A stretch of DNA of 64,000 nt, taken from positions 44,993,034 to 45,057,033 of the forward strand of contig OX419762.1 of assembly GCA_948567375.1 (NCBI GenBank). The letters are read 5' to 3'. Shown piece after piece: positions 24,305-37,560 of the stretch. How positions within the stretch are numbered: position 1 is the first letter of the stretch; every line of letters begins with the position of its first letter. This DNA comes from Lunularia cruciata. Its lineage: Eukaryota; Streptophyta; Marchantiopsida; Lunulariales; Lunulariaceae. Made by a program: the position numbers and the translations under genes. The notes under the pieces were generated by a model. It was not told where the DNA came from. It did not search any database and was given only the letters and a program-made list of their open reading frames with translations.

Positions 24305-25837
24305 GTTTAAAATTGTTTCTATATGATATGATATGGTTGATTTCAATAAGAAGACCACTTAATTCTCTTGAGTTGTAATTTTCTTATATATTTAGAAAGA
24401 TCACCTCTTAAATTTGATAGTTATATAAAACTATTGTTTTATTTTTCAAAATGTACTAAAGTACGGTGTAATAAATAAGAAACAACGCATCTCTTCATAA
24501 TCTACTTATCTAGAATTTATCATTATTGAGTGATTTCCAATAAATTACAACCAAAAAAGTATGTAACGTTTTGAATATTCTTAAAATAAAATTTAGTTTA
24601 AATTTATATTAAGATTTTTAGTTTAGTGACTGCTTATTCTCAAAATATTTGAATATTGATGGACAGGTTGATGATAAGTAGAAATAAAATTTGCAAGGAA
24701 GGAAGAAAGAATGCAAGATTATTTATAAGTTTAGAGTTGTTACACATCTTACCTACCTATAATTAATCTGATGAACTTCTACAAATATTTTTTTATTGCA
24801 TGATATATTATTTTAATTATATTGTAATATATTTCTATTATAAATCATTCTTATAAAACTGTTAATCTTATTAAATTTGATTTACCAAGAAAAACTTCAA
24901 TCGGGAGTGATTTAGACATTTTTATGAAAACAAGAATGAAATTCGAATAGGATGTCCAACCAAGAGTTTCTTCAGATCTTTAAACATAAGTTTGATCTAC
25001 GAATCCATCCTATTAATTATTCCTTATGTTGAACATATGATAATCTTATAATGACATGGTTTTATAGGTATGATATAATTTATACTAAAGAAAAATCGGT
25101 ATGTTTAGTATAGAATTTTGTCTATTTATCTTTATAGCAATCTTTATACTCTTATGGTTATGTGAGCAATTCGACCTTTTGTACACTTGCCTACTATTGA
25201 GATTCTGGTCGAGGTTTGCAATATATATATATATATATATAGATATATATATATATTCTATCAATAGCTGTCTGAATTTAAAGACCAAGGACTGTATTTA
25301 ATGTAACATATATTGGAGAAGAACCCTATGCAAAATATTTCTTGTGAGAGGTGTGATAGTTTAACTGCATGAATTGAGGTAATTAGTTGGAAAAGAACCC
25401 ATACAAATCACATCATATTTGCACAAAAATATTATATATACAGAGTGAAAGAAGGGGTTGTGAAAGAACACAAGGAAAATAAAACTGTCCTTTATGCTGC
25501 TACTGCCGGGAATAACGTTTTAATGATTTTTTCACAATGCAATTCTTTGACCGTTTTAATTTACAATTTGTCTAAGTTATCTTTTTATGCACCACTGAAG
25601 AAAGGTTCGCAAACATATATTTCAGAATTGATAAGTTGACTATTATGTCGACATTGAAAATTACAACATGCATCTGATCCCGGTTGATAAACCTATCCTA
25701 AAAGGCTTCATAATTAAAAGGCTTCATGTCAAATTGTCTAAATGTCATAAGACAGTTCAAGAAGATGTCCCCCGATAAGATAATAAACTTATTCCTAGAC
25801 CATTCACCATAGTGACTGTAATATCCAATTGGCAAGA

Positions 25838-25839
<2 letters not shown>
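24305..25839. other. AT-rich DNA, no recognised feature
   Basis: No coding or repeat family recognised. Contains a short TA-rich run at 25220-25256. Confidence 0.5.

Positions 25840-25925
<86 letters not shown>
25840..25925. repeat. (TA)n microsatellite, 86 bp
   Basis: Pure AT alternation; open frames across it (YIYI on one strand) are artefacts. Confidence 0.97.
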
Positions 25926-25928
<3 letters not shown>

Positions 25929-26436
25929 TTATATATAAACATACACACATGAGGATAGAAGCCGTTCAAGGAACGGGTTATTCAAAACTCGTGAAGTGCA
26001 AATGATAGATAAGCAATATTTACATGAATCACAATGCTAGAGCAATGTTAAAGCATTAAAGTAAAATACATCAAATGTAACATACAGCAAAAGCATAATT
26101 GAAACAAATTGAAAATAATTGATGGCCAACAGACTAGTAAAGAACATTAAACCAAGAGCATCTATGCAAACGATAGCAAGAACAGGAAATGTGATGTAAG
26201 AGGCCGCCAATAAGCATTGTGTGAACAACGGTGAAGAACACACCAATAAGCCCTGCGCGAACAAAGATAAAGAACGTGGGTTGGAGTCGGGTAGCAACAC
26301 TGTAGGCACAATAGGGCAAAGCAAGAAGCAATCAAAGAGTGAAGGGAAAATACTATGAAAGGAATGAGTTGGGGAATGGTGGAGTGGAACAAAACAAGAA
26401 GTCTCAAATGATGTGGCTATAGAAATTGGTCAAAGC
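25926..26436. other. No recognised feature
   Basis: Hydrophobic open frames on the minus strand (26037-26407) overlap each other in different frames and match nothing recognised. They could be an extension of the adjacent mitochondrial-like fragment but I cannot support that. Confidence 0.4.
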
Positions 26437-26560
26437 TAGCCGTAGGTGCCTCCACATGAGCTTCAGGTAACCAAATATGTCCACATGAGCTTCAGGTAAC
26501 CAAATATGAACTGGTACCATAGACGCTTTCACAGAGAAAGAAGCAAAAAAAGCTGTAAAA
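26437..26560 (-). pseudogene. nad4: Mitochondrial nad4 fragment in nuclear DNA (NUMT)
   Basis: The minus strand encodes FFASFSVKASMVPVHIWLPE followed by AHVE and APTA, which is a conserved part of subunit 4 of mitochondrial NADH dehydrogenase (proton-pumping membrane subunit of complex I). A 29-bp stretch is duplicated exactly in tandem (26451-26479 and 26480-26508), inserting bases inside the conserved block and shifting the frame. Only about 120 bp is recognisable, with retroelement-rich nuclear DNA around it, so it is read as an old organelle DNA insertion rather than a gene. Confidence 0.75.
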
Positions 26561-28125
26561 GAGGAACAAGAGCAAAGCGTAAGAGGATAGGATATAAATA
26601 ATATCACAACTAGTGCTATGGACGTTGGAGTCTTGAGTTGCCAAACAGCTAAGGGAAGCAGAATGTGGCCATAATAAACCTCCATGAAAACAACTTCATC
26701 AGTGCCTCACATAGTGCCACAATAGTTGAGCAATTGCTAGTACTCCTTTTACCAAGTTTATGCTCAAAAACTCATGAGTGCAAAGGCAAACTTGGTTCCT
26801 CCCCTAAAGCGCCACTCAGAAGTAGTGGGAAACAAGAAGCATCAACACAAGAAACATCATCACAAGAAAACTCAATGTTGCATGGGAAGGAACAAATGGT
26901 GAGCAAAAAACCTCAATGCTACACAAGAAGGGACTAGGCATGTCAAGCGAGAGAAACAAAGGTGAATTGAGAAGCAAGTAAGAGCATTGAAAAAAGTAAG
27001 TGCATCTTGCAAAAGGGCAAACCATGGAGGTAAATTCAGCCTTGTGTTAAGTGAAGGACTAGGTGGGCCATGTGTTTATAAGCAAAGGCCAAGTGTCCAT
27101 AAGCCTACAATGAAAATCCATATGGCAGAAAAAATCCCAAATAATGGTATACAATATATATACAACACTTAAGGAGTCAAGATGGTATACAAGTCTAAGG
27201 GGGAAAAAGGATAAAAATATATAAACTATATATATACACAATATAAAATAGATATATATGGGAATGGCAAAGTCAGGAAGGAGTTTGACCTTGGGCTTCT
27301 TGTTACCTTACCCTACATGGTTGACAAATGGTATGACAATCTCCTATGAATCTCACCATCTCGTGAGATTAAGAGGAGATTGCACACCAATCAACAAGAG
27401 AGTTGTGTGAGCTCAAGTTTGATTAGGTGTTTGATCCAATTTGTTAGCAGATGTTATGCAAACCAGGTGCTTATCTTGTCCTATAGACTATAGACTGAGT
27501 TACATATGTCAAATGATGGAATGTGATTGATTTTTGAAAGCTAAGGGTATCAAGGCCATACAAGAATTGAAAGTGAGTTGACGGAAATAAAGGTATTTTA
27601 ATGATTGGAGTCTATTAGAGTTATAACAAACATAGGATTAGAGGATATCGGAAGGAGGTGAAAAGTACAAGAAAGAACAAAAGTAAGATCAGATCTGAAT
27701 TGAATTTGTACAAAGATTGAGTGATTGATGATGAATGTCTAAAAGCTTTTGGTTTGTGGATGAAGGGAAGTGCTAGAGTTCGGAAGTTTACATTGTATTT
27801 GCGCAACCCATCTTTGCTCTAGGGACAAATTAATTAGATACCCCTAATTCTTGTGGTATTATTCTGCTTGGGTGAGATTAAATGACAATTAAGAATGAGG
27901 ATTTAAGGGAGTGAGAATTAAGCATAAAGGAGACAACACATATTTACTTCTCAAAATCAAGATTAGGTTTTTTGTGGGACAGTTTGGGTAATGGTATGTT
28001 CTTTTATCATAAAATTACTATAATGAAGGGTTTTTTACTAAAGGTTCTTGTACAAAGAGGTCCTCATACCAATGAATTCTTGTATAGGAGGATTCATATA
28101 ATGCATTTGGTGGAGTTTTAGGGTC
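26561..28125. other. No recognised feature
   Basis: Lower AT content than 20-25 kb but no family recognised. Short open frames on the plus strand at 26665-26937 and 26987-27172 have no identifiable domain. Confidence 0.5.
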
Positions 28126-28281
28126 TTGATGGGTCTTGAAGACACCATATGTTTCAACTTTTGGAATGCTTCTTCGTGCTTGGTGGTCCATTGGAAGCTC
28201 AAGTCTTTCACCAAGAAGTCAATCAATGGTGTAGCCACATGAGCATAATAATGGATGAACCGTCGGTAAAAACTGGCCATC

Positions 28282-30621
28282 TATAATACCAAGAGCCAGC
28301 CATATGATCTAGATGTGAAATTTGGTTTGCTAACATTTGGAATGATGTTATACATGATGGTCAAAATAGATCAGATAGAAGTATCACCAAAAGAATACTT
28401 CTACTGATAGTGTAGAAACCAAAATAGACTTGAAAACCTTAGAACCAATAGCTAGACATATGATTTAAAGGTGAGAATTGGTTTGGTAACATCTAGAAGG
28501 ATGTTATACATGATGAATAAATAGATCAGAAAGAGGTATCACCAAAAGGAGACTTCTACTAATAGAGTAGGAACCAAAATATGCCTGAAATCTTTGAAGG
28601 CAATTTTAGAGGCCTAAACGGGTGAATTAGGCCTCAAAAATGTGAAAATTCTCTTCTTGACAAAGAGAAGGTTGGCCTTCCCTCCCTTGTCCAATCAAGT
28701 GGGCATAGCAATAGGAGCAGTCTTACAAGAAGAGTGGCAAGACAAATGGCATCCAATTGCATATTTCTCTAAAAAATTGTTACCGATAGAGCGCAACTAC
28801 CACACCATAGAACAAGAAGAGCTAGCCATCATTCTTGCAACCAAGCATTGGAAGCACTATCTATTGTAGTAGAGACAACCAATAAACCTCTAGTCTACCT
28901 TGAGACATAGAAGGATCTATCTTGTCACTAGATTTGGTGGGCAGAGTGGTGACAACACTTCAACATGACAATCACCTATGTGGAAGGTAAGAAGCAACTT
29001 GCAAATGCATTCACCCACAATGCCAATGGCAAACAACTTGGTGGTTGAGGATAAGATTAACCTTGAATTTTGGCCAAAGATTTAGGCTACTACAAAAACT
29101 GATCTACAAATTGTAGAAGTGCAGCCATCCAAAGGCATCACCAACACCCAAAGACTCACCTTTCAAGATGGCAGATTATGGATCCTAAATGTCCCATAAT
29201 TACGCACTACCATTCTAGCAAAATGTCATGATTTGGCCATTGCAGGTCATGTATGAGTAGAAAAGACATTCGATGTAGTCTAACGCCATTACTATTGGTC
29301 CGGTGGCTACAAGGTCAACACAATCAACACATTTATTTCTAGAATCCAACAAGGTGTGGAAAGCGCCAAGCACAAATTATAGATTGCACAAAATCAATAG
29401 AATTAGTATGCTGATGCACATTGTAGGCACATGGAGTTCAATGTTGGGGATCAAGTGTGGCTATCGACAACCAACCTCACATTAGTTGGACCTTGTAAGC
29501 TTAGACCTCATTTTATTGGGTCTTTTTGGATTCTTTGTTGAGTCGGCGCTGTGGCCTATCACCTCAAGCTACCACCACACATGAAGATCTATCTAGTGTT
29601 CTGTGTTTCCCTACTATGAAGATATTCTCTCCAATTAGGCCAAGGTCATTCCACACAAGACTTTTGACCTTATCCGACATTCATTGATGGCACGGAGGAA
29701 TATGAAGTGGAGCATATTCTCCAAAAATGCATGCGTGGTACTTGCCATTTGTGGGTGGACTATCTAGTACAGTGGAAAGGTTACCCCCTCTATGAAGCAA
29801 CCTTGGAGCCTTTTGCCAATTTGACACATGCACCGGTGTTGGTGCAAGCGTTTGAGTAATAGTTGCACAATGAGGACGTTGCGTCTTAAAAGGAGAGAGG
29901 TCTATAATACCAAGAGCCATATGATCTAGATGTGAAATTTGGTTTGGTAACATCAAGAATGATGTTAAACATGATGGTCAAAATAGATCAGATAGAAGTA
30001 TCACCAAAAGAGTACTTCTACTAATAGAGCAGAAACCAAAATAGACTTGAAAACCTTAGAACCAATAGCCGGACATATGATTTAAAGGTGAGAATTGGTT
30101 TGGTAACATCTGGAAGGATGTTACACATGATAGACTAAAAAGATCAGAAAGAGGTATAACCAAAAGGGAGCTTCTACTAATAGAGTAGGAACCAAAATAT
30201 ACCAAAAATCTTTGAAGGCAATTTTGGAGGCCTAAACGGATGATTTAGGCCTTGAAAAGATGTCAATTCCCCCCATCTTAAGAGAGGCTGGCCTTTTCTC
30301 CCCTTACTTTGATTTGTCAAGAGCTTTCCAATGGTACCTCACCCACATGATTCTAAGTTTCCTATAAGAAGATTCCCTTTGGTCAAAGCTTAGTGGACCA
30401 ACCAGATAGGACTAGGACCAACATGTTACCCATCCAAGTAAGTAATCCAAGGGTGGAGCTTACTGACATGTCACCTATCTGTGTGCCTAATCCTATGGTG
30501 GAGCTTCCTTGGAGGTGATCTTATTTGTCTATATAATAAAGAGAAGGTGCTCCTTTGGGACATTAGATGATTGAGTGCAGAATTTGTGTTTTCGCGCTTC
30601 TCTTGTCCCCAGAGTATGACA
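28282..30621 (+). mobile_element. Y2: internally deleted chromodomain Ty3/gypsy in Z3
   Basis: 5' LTR 28282 to about 28689, then RNase H to chromodomain (28690-29885), polypurine tract, 3' LTR 29903-30621. The flanking Z3 sequence is continuous when Y2 is removed; CCATC and CCAAC at the two junctions fit a 5-bp duplication with one change. Gag, protease and RT are absent. Both LTRs carry the tandem U3 duplication. Confidence 0.9.
28690..29885 (+). pseudogene. Y2 RNase H, integrase remnant and chromodomain
   Basis: The RNase H part is open for 60 codons (IAIGAVLQEEW, YHTIEQEELAI, 28700-28869). Integrase is heavily shifted and internally deleted. The chromodomain at 29685-29880 is well preserved (EEYEVEHILQKCM, VDYLVQWKGYP, LVQAFE), including the WKGY core. 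Chromodomains at this position in chromoviruses bind methylated histone H3 and steer insertion. Confidence 0.8.
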
Positions 30622-31720
30622 CCAACCCATTAAATGCCCGTACTTCTATAACATTCTTTGGATTAGACCAATCAGTAGTGGCCTTGATTTTCTCCTCTTC
30701 CATCTTGATCCTCTCCGATGAGATCTTATGACCCTAGAAGGTAAGTTCCTTTTGCCAAAAGGCACACTTTGATTTCTTGCAGTAAAATTTCCATTATCCT
30801 AGTCGTCTTAGGACTTCTTGTACATGAATCACATGTTTTGTCTTTGTCTTGCCATAGATTAAGATATCATCCAAGAACACCACCATGTACCAATCCAATA
30901 GTACATCCAACACCTTATGCATCTGATCCGTGAAGACTACTGGAGCATTAGTGAGCCCAAAAAGTAGAACTCTCCACTCAAAATGTCTATACCTTGTGTG
31001 AAAGCCAATATTTTGCACATCCTCCCTATCAATGGGGATTTGCCAATAGCCACTGCAAAGATCCAACTTGGAAAAGTATTGTGCTCCACTAAATTGATCA
31101 AGCAAGTCATCAATCCGAGGCAAGGGATATGCATTTTCACTATTTGCTTATTGAGCCCACGATAATCAATACAGAAACAAAGTCTTCCATCCTTCTTTGG
31201 AAATTATTATTTGTTCCAAAGAATGCATACTCCACAAGGAGAGGTACTATGTCATATGAAGTCCTTCTCCAACAACTTTGTAAGTGTTGTTTGTAACTCC
31301 TCCAACTCCTTTGGTGAGAGCCAATAGATTGGTCCACTCACTAGAGTACTCCGTGGCAATAACTCAATCTTGAGGGGCATACCACAATCAAAGGGTAATC
31401 CCTTTGGTAGATCATCCAGAAACACATCCGCAAACTCCTAAACTATTTGATCAACCATTGATGAGGCTCTTTGCCCTCCTCAGATTTTCCTTGTGCAATC
31501 GGCTTGATACACACCGTAAAAATAAACTTATCTTCCTCCAAAGCTTGCTCTATGGCTGCTTCACTAACAAACTTCCCATCTAGGGACTTATCTCTGTGCA
31601 AAGCTTGCTCCTTGGTTGCCTTTCAGGCAAACTTCCCATCTTGGGACTCCTCTCCCTTCAAGGTATGCTCTATGGCTACCTTTTTGACAAAATTCCCATC
31701 ATGGGACTGACTATTTTTAG
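30622..31720 (-). pseudogene. Z3 RT and protease-RT linker
   Basis: 109 codons open at 30794-31123 give [20 protein letters not shown], then PFGLTNAPVVF and FLDDILIYG, with the catalytic Asp pair intact. Upstream the 20-codon linker repeats appear at about 31540-31720. Other parts contain stops. Confidence 0.85.
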
Positions 31721-33010
31721 ATGTCTTACTCAGAGGTGCAAGACAACCTAATCAGAAATTCCACCTTGGTGTTGTACTTCAATTTGTGGTTGGGTCCAAT
31801 CAAATTGACTTTATGATGTTCAAGCCAAGGTAGTCCTAAAATGACATCATAGTATAGAGGTGCCACTACAAACCTCATACACTCCAAATATTCCTTCCCA
31901 ATCTTAAAGGTAACAAGATGTGAGATACAGAATGCAAAACCTTTTCTACCATCCGCCATCATCAATCTACTTTCGATCACCGGCTTGATAAGAATACCCA
32001 ATTCCTTTGCTACTTGCATAGACATTCAATTCTCTAAATTTCCAATATCAACCAAAATCCTACAACCCCAATTAGATATTGTACCTTGCAAATGAAACAA
32101 ACTTGCATAGGTTGAGTCTTCAATCCTATTGGAACTAATCAAGCTCCAAGTAGGCGGCTCAAAATCTCCTATTAGGATTCCTTGTTTCCTTGATCATTCT
32201 GTTCCACAAACTCCATTTGGGCAACTTGTCAAGATTGCACATTCCTAAGTGGACATTCAACAATGTGATGTCCAACTTGGTGACAATAAAACAACCTCCA
32301 TTTTGTCGCAATCTTTCTTTATACGCTATACCAAGTTGTCTCAGTTGGATAACATCAATCTCTATTGGTGCCGGTTCTTCCACCCATGCGTAGTGTATTT
32401 GTAGGCTTTGTGTAGTTCAAGGTCAATACAACCAAGGAATCAAACACTCAGCCAATTGCATGGCTTCTTTCACATTTTGTGGTTCTTGCATGGTCACCTC
32501 CAATTTGGTTTGTGACTTCAATCCCCACACAAATCAATCCAAAACTTTACTTTCTTGTATATTTGGAATTTGCATGATGATGTTATGAAATTGTGTGATG
32601 TAGCTCCTTATAGAGCCAATTTGCTTCAATTCTGTCAATTTATCTCGTGCGGCTTGGGTGGTATTTATAGTTTGAAATTGGCCAAGTATTGCATCCTTGA
32701 ATTCTGCCCATTTCAAAATTGGTGCAATAATCTATCATTCAGCTTGCTCCATTCAGAATTGCCACCAAAGTTTTTCCACACCATCCAATTGGCTAGAAGC
32801 CAAGAGAATCTTTTTTTGTTCATCTTGAAGATTGGTGGCTTCAAAGTAATGTTTGCAATCAAACACAGAATTCTCCACTGTGCATGAAAGATTATTGCCT
32901 TCAAACACCTTAGGTTTTGGAAATTGGATGTAATCTTCTCTATCTCAAATTGGTGCTCCTTCTATGTGTTCTTGTTGTTGTTGGGCTCGGTCATCCAACA
33001 ATCTAGTAAG
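31721..33010 (-). pseudogene. Z3 protease and Gag
   Basis: Protease at 31726-32070 has LVDIG in place of the family LVDFG, followed by MSMQVAKELGI. Gag includes a zinc-knuckle region (about 32230-32310) and the core helix stretch (32534-32716: WAEFKDAILGQF). Frameshifts and stops throughout. Confidence 0.8.
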
Positions 33011-33331
33011 GTGCTTGATTTGTTACTACATTGTAAGGATAATGTCCGATGTTGCCACCATGACTACTAATCTATCCCACTACTCCCAATTTATCTAATT
33101 CATTAAGACATAGATATAGTATGTCCACCATTCTCCATAAGTTACAACCGGAAGTATCAAGGGTTCCTCAAGCAAGGTGATCATATGCATAAAATCCTAT
33201 CCAAAGCATAAGGTAATGAATGGTGTGAAATGATATTTGGATAATATCTAGACACAAAATGCCAATGGTTTGGCGGAAGTGGATTTGGTGGTCCATAAAT
33301 TCCATCCATCCTATTCTTGCTCTAATACCAA

Positions 33332-33460
33332 TGTAAAAGTCCAAGACCAAGGAGAGAAATAGGAGAATAGAAACTCATATTGGGACACTTGAATGAGGGA
33401 AAACTCTGAATGCTAGCATGATCTTCAGCTTTGGTATTTATAGGTAGTATACAAGGCCCT
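33332..33460 (-). mobile_element. Z3 5' LTR remnant with TATA box
   Basis: Last 129 bp of a Z LTR in inverted orientation, including TATAAATA (33435-33442 on the minus strand). U3 upstream of the box is replaced by the start of the Z2 LTR. Confidence 0.85.
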
Positions 33461-33867
33461 AGTATGGAGTTTAACGACGTAGTAAGTAAGGCTAATGAAG
33501 TAGAGAATAGGCCAAATTAGCCTAGAATATTCCAAAAGCATCTAGAAAGCTTTTGGAGAAGCTTCATGACTAGTTAACTTGCGCTCCAAGCGGGTAGCTT
33601 CTAGAAGGAAACTTCTAGAAGCTTCTAACTAGCTTAGCTTGCACGCCAAGTAGGCAACTTCTAGAAGGAAGCTTCTTGGTTAACTCGGCTTGGACTCTAA
33701 GAAAGCGGCTCAAGGAAGCTTCTTGAGAAGCTTCTCAAGGACCTTGTATGCTATCTATAAATAACAAAGCCAAAGCTCATGCTAGACATTTGGAGTTTTT
33801 CCTCATTCAAGTGTCCCAATGTGAGTTTCCATTCTCCTATTTCTCTCCTCGGTCTTGGTCTTTTACA
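33461..33867 (+). mobile_element. Z2 5' LTR
   Basis: Begins AGTATGGAG, lacking TGTAAT. GAA/TTC clusters occupy 33537-33735 and TATAAATA is at 33756-33763. Confidence 0.9.
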
Positions 33868-34139
33868 TTGGTATCAGAGCAGGAATGGGATGGATGGAAT
33901 CTATGGACCACCAAATCTACGTCCACCAAACCATTGGGATTTTCATGTCCGGATATTACCCAAGCATCATTTCACACAATTCATCACCTTGCGCTTTGGG
34001 TAGGAATTTATATATATGATCACCGTGTCTAAGGAACCCTTGATACTTCTAGTTGTAACTTATGGAGAACGGTGGACGTGTTGCATCTATGTGTTAATCA
34101 ATTAGATAAAGTGGGAGTAGTGGGATAGAGTAGAAGCTA

Positions 34140-35060
34140 TAGCGGTAATACCAGACGTCATCCTTGCGATACAACAACAAATTGAGCATCTGACTTGATT
34201 GCTGGATGAATGAGATCAGCAACAACAAGAACATATAGAGAGAGTGCCAATTCAAGATGGAGAAGATCACATTTGATTTCCAAAACCCAAGGTGTTTGAA
34301 GGAAAGAATCTTCCAAGCACAGTGGACAATTTTGTGTTTGACTCTGAATGTTACTTTGAAGCCACCAATCTTCAAGATGAACGGAAATAGATTCTCTTGG
34401 CCTTGAGCCAATTAGATGGTATGGCAAAACTTTGGTGGTGATTTTGAGTTGAGCGAGCTAAACGACAGATTGTTGCACCAATTTTGACATGGGTAGAGTT
34501 CAAGGATGTAATATTGGGTTGCTTTCAAACTATAAATGCCACCCATGCCGCACAAGATAAATTGGCAAAGTTGAAGCAAGTTGGCCCAGTAAGAGCTACA
34601 CACACAATTTCAAAAAATCATCATGCATATTCTAGATAAACAAGAAGGTGAAGTTCTAGATCAATTTGTGCGGGGATTGAAGTCACGAACCAAATTGGAG
34701 GTGACCATGCAAGAACCAAAAAATGTAAAAGAAGCCATGCAATTGGCTTAGCTCTTTGATTCCTTGGTTGCAACAACTTGGTCTTGCCCTCGACCTACAC
34801 AAGGACTACCAATACATTATGCACGGGTGGAAGAACTAGCACCAATGGAGATTGATGCTATCTAACGGAGACCACTTGGTATAGCAGATAGAGAAAGATT
34901 ACAACAAAATGGAGGTTGTTTTTATTGTTGCCAAGTGGGACATCACATTTCTGAATACTCACTTAGGAATAAGCGACCTCAACAAGTTGCCTAGATGGAG
35001 ATTGTGGAGCAGAATGATCAGGGAAATGAGGAACTCAAGTAAGAGATTTCAAGCCGCCCA
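34140..35060 (+). pseudogene. Z2 Gag pseudogene
   Basis: Aligned with Z1 Gag (ILAIQQQIEHLT, later WVEFKDVILGCF). The zinc knuckle near 34914-34960 reads CFYCCQVGHHISEY: the last Cys has become Tyr. Several stops. Confidence 0.8.
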
Positions 35061-37560
35061 CTGAGAGCTTGATTAGTTCCAATGGGATTGAAGGCTTGAA
35101 TTATGCAAGTTTGCTTCACTTGCTAGGTATGATATCTAATTGAGGTTGTAGGATTTTGGTTGATTTTGGAAGTTCAGAGAATTGCATGTCTATGCAAGTA
35201 GCATAGGAATTGGGTATTCCTATCAAACTAGTGTTTGGAGGTAGTTTGATGATGGTGGATAGTAGAAAGGGTTTTGCATTTTGCACCTCACATCCTGTTA
35301 CCTTCAAGATTGGGAAGGAGTATTTGGAGTGTATGAGGTTTGTAGTGGCACCTCTACACTATGATATCATTCTGTGTCTACCTTGGCTTAAATGTCATAA
35401 GGTTCAATTCGATTGGACCCGACAACAAATTCAAGTACAACACCAAAGTAGGAATTTCCAATTAGGTTGTTTGGCACCTCTAAGTAAGACACCTAAGAAT
35501 AGTCAATCCCAAGATGAGAAGTTTGCCAAGAAGGCAACCATGGAGCAAACTTGGATGAGAAATGAGTCCTTAGAGGGGAAGTTTGTTAGTAAAGCAGCCA
35601 TAGAGCAAGCTTTGGAGGAAGATACATCTATATTTGTGGTGTGCATCAAGCCAATTGCACAAGAACAATCCAAGGAGGACCAAGAGCCTCATCAAGCATT
35701 GGTTGATTAGCTAGTTCACGAGTTTGCGGACGTGTTTCTGGATGATCTGCCAAAGGATTTACCCTCTGATCAAGGTATGCCCTTCAAGATTGAGTTATTT
35801 CAAGGAAGTACTCCAATGAGTAGAATGATCTATTGGCTCTCACCAAAGGAGTTGGAGGAGTTGCAAACAACACTTATAGAGTTGTAGGAGAAGAACTTCA
35901 TACAACATAATACCTCTCCTTGGAGAGCACCGGTACTATTTGTTCCAAAGAAGGGTGGAGGACTTCGTTTTTGTATTGATTACCATGGGCTCAATAAGAA
36001 AACCATCAAGAATGCATATTGCTTGCCCCGGATCAATGACCTACTTGATCAACTAAGTGGAGAATGCTACTTTTCCAAGCTGGATCTTTGGAGTGGCTAT
36101 TGGCAAATTCCTATGAAAGAGAGGATGTGCAAAAAGACTGCCTTTTGCACAAGGTATGGGCATTTCGAGTGGAGAGTTCTACCTTTTGGACTCACTAATG
36201 CTCTAGAAATCTTGACGGATCAGATGCATTGGGTGTTGGAGGGATGATTGGATCAGTCCGTAGTCGTGTTCTTGGATGATATCTTAATCTAGAGCAAGAC
36301 AAAAGCAGAATATGTGAATCATGTGCGAGAAGTCCTAAGACGACTACAACAATGGAAATTTTATTGCAAGAAGTTGAAGTGTGCCTTTTGGCAGAAGGAG
36401 GTTACCTTCTTGGGTCACAAGATCTCATCAAAGGGGATCAAGATGGAAGAAGAGAAGATCAAGGCCATTACTGATTGGCCTACCCCAAAGGATGCTACAA
36501 AAGTACAAGCATTCAATGGATTGGCCAGTTTTTACCAATGGTTCATCCATTATTATGCTCATGTGTCTGCAACATTGACTGACCTCTTGGGAAAGAACTT
36601 GAGTTTCCAATGGACTACCAAGTGTAAAGAAGCATTCTTGAAGTTAAAGCATATGGTGTCTTCAAGACCCATTCTTCAACCATATGATTCTCAACTACCT
36701 TGTGTGGTTGATTTTGATGCTTCTAACTTTGCAATTGGAGTTGTGTTGCAACAAGAATTCCAAGATGGACTATATCCCATTGCCTTTATGTCTCACCGAC
36801 TAAATACAGCTGAAAGAAACTACTCTGCTTGAGATCGGGAACAACTTGCAATGGTATATGCCAACAAGGTATGGAGGCATTACCTCTTGGAGAAGCAAGT
36901 GGTCATTCAAAATGATCATAAGCCATTTTTGTAGACCTTGCACTTAGAACACATGAAGAGTCAACATCATTGATGGGAAGAGCAACTCCAATTGTTTGAC
37001 ATCAAACTTGAGTATAAACCAGATTGGTTCCATGTCATCCCTGATGCTCTATCACGATGACCTGATTTGAAGTCTCTTCCTCTCATCACAGCGGCAATTA
37101 CGACGGTGTCAATTGATCCCAAGGTCCATAACAAGTTTTGGTTAGCTCTACAACAAGATCCCTTCTTCCAAATGGTACATGGTCATTTGACAACAGGGGA
37201 CAAGGAGTACAACACCTTCTCCTTCAAGGAAGGCCTTCTATTCCATGCGAACCGGATCTCTGTTCCAGCAAAGGTGATCTTTGACTTGTGCGCCTTTAGG
37301 AAGCCCATGATTTACCAATAGCTGGTCACATGGGGGTGGACAAGACCTTGGGTACCCTCCAACGCCAATGGTGGTGGCCCAACATGACACGAGATGTTTA
37401 GGAGTTTGTCCGATCATGTGAGAGTTGTCAACGCAACAAGGCCAATAACAAGAAGCCGAGTGGACTCCTTCAGTCACTTCCCATTCCAACTACTCATTGG
37501 GACATGTCAGCTTAGATCTCATCACCTCCTTGCCCAAGACACAATAAGGTCATACAAAAA
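35061..37560 (+). pseudogene. Z2 protease, RT and RNase H
   Basis: Protease LVDFGSS at 35156-35176, 166 open codons from 35210, two linker repeats (35507-35626), RT with FLDD intact near 36269, and a 172-codon open stretch (36314-36832) covering thumb and RNase H (VDFDASNFAIG). It also includes the integrase zinc region around 37300-37440. At least two frameshifts, for example near 36115 and 37270. Confidence 0.85.

Larger units (their letters stand above)
28126..33460 (-). mobile_element. Z3: truncated Z element, interrupted by Y2
   Basis: Reading leftward from 33460: partial 5' LTR (33332-33460), primer site (33319-33330), Gag, protease, RT to 30622, then RNase H start at 28126-28281. The RT breaks at the codons for FNGL and resumes with ASFYRRF on the far side of Y2, proving that Y2 inserted into Z3. 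The 3' half (rest of RNase H, integrase, LTR) is missing at 28126. The 5' LTR is cut at the boundary with Z2. Confidence 0.88.

Noticed and set aside
25757-25969. Open frame rich in YIYI; also 60671-60955 and 60702-60947
   Set aside because: Translation of TA repeats, no other support.
26037-26407. Overlapping hydrophobic open frames that look like membrane proteins
   Set aside because: Three frames overlap on the same strand and none matches a known family; hydrophobicity follows from base composition.
26816-27025. Open frames on both strands at 26665-27172 as possible host genes
   Set aside because: Short, no domain, no homology recognised, no splice or codon evidence.
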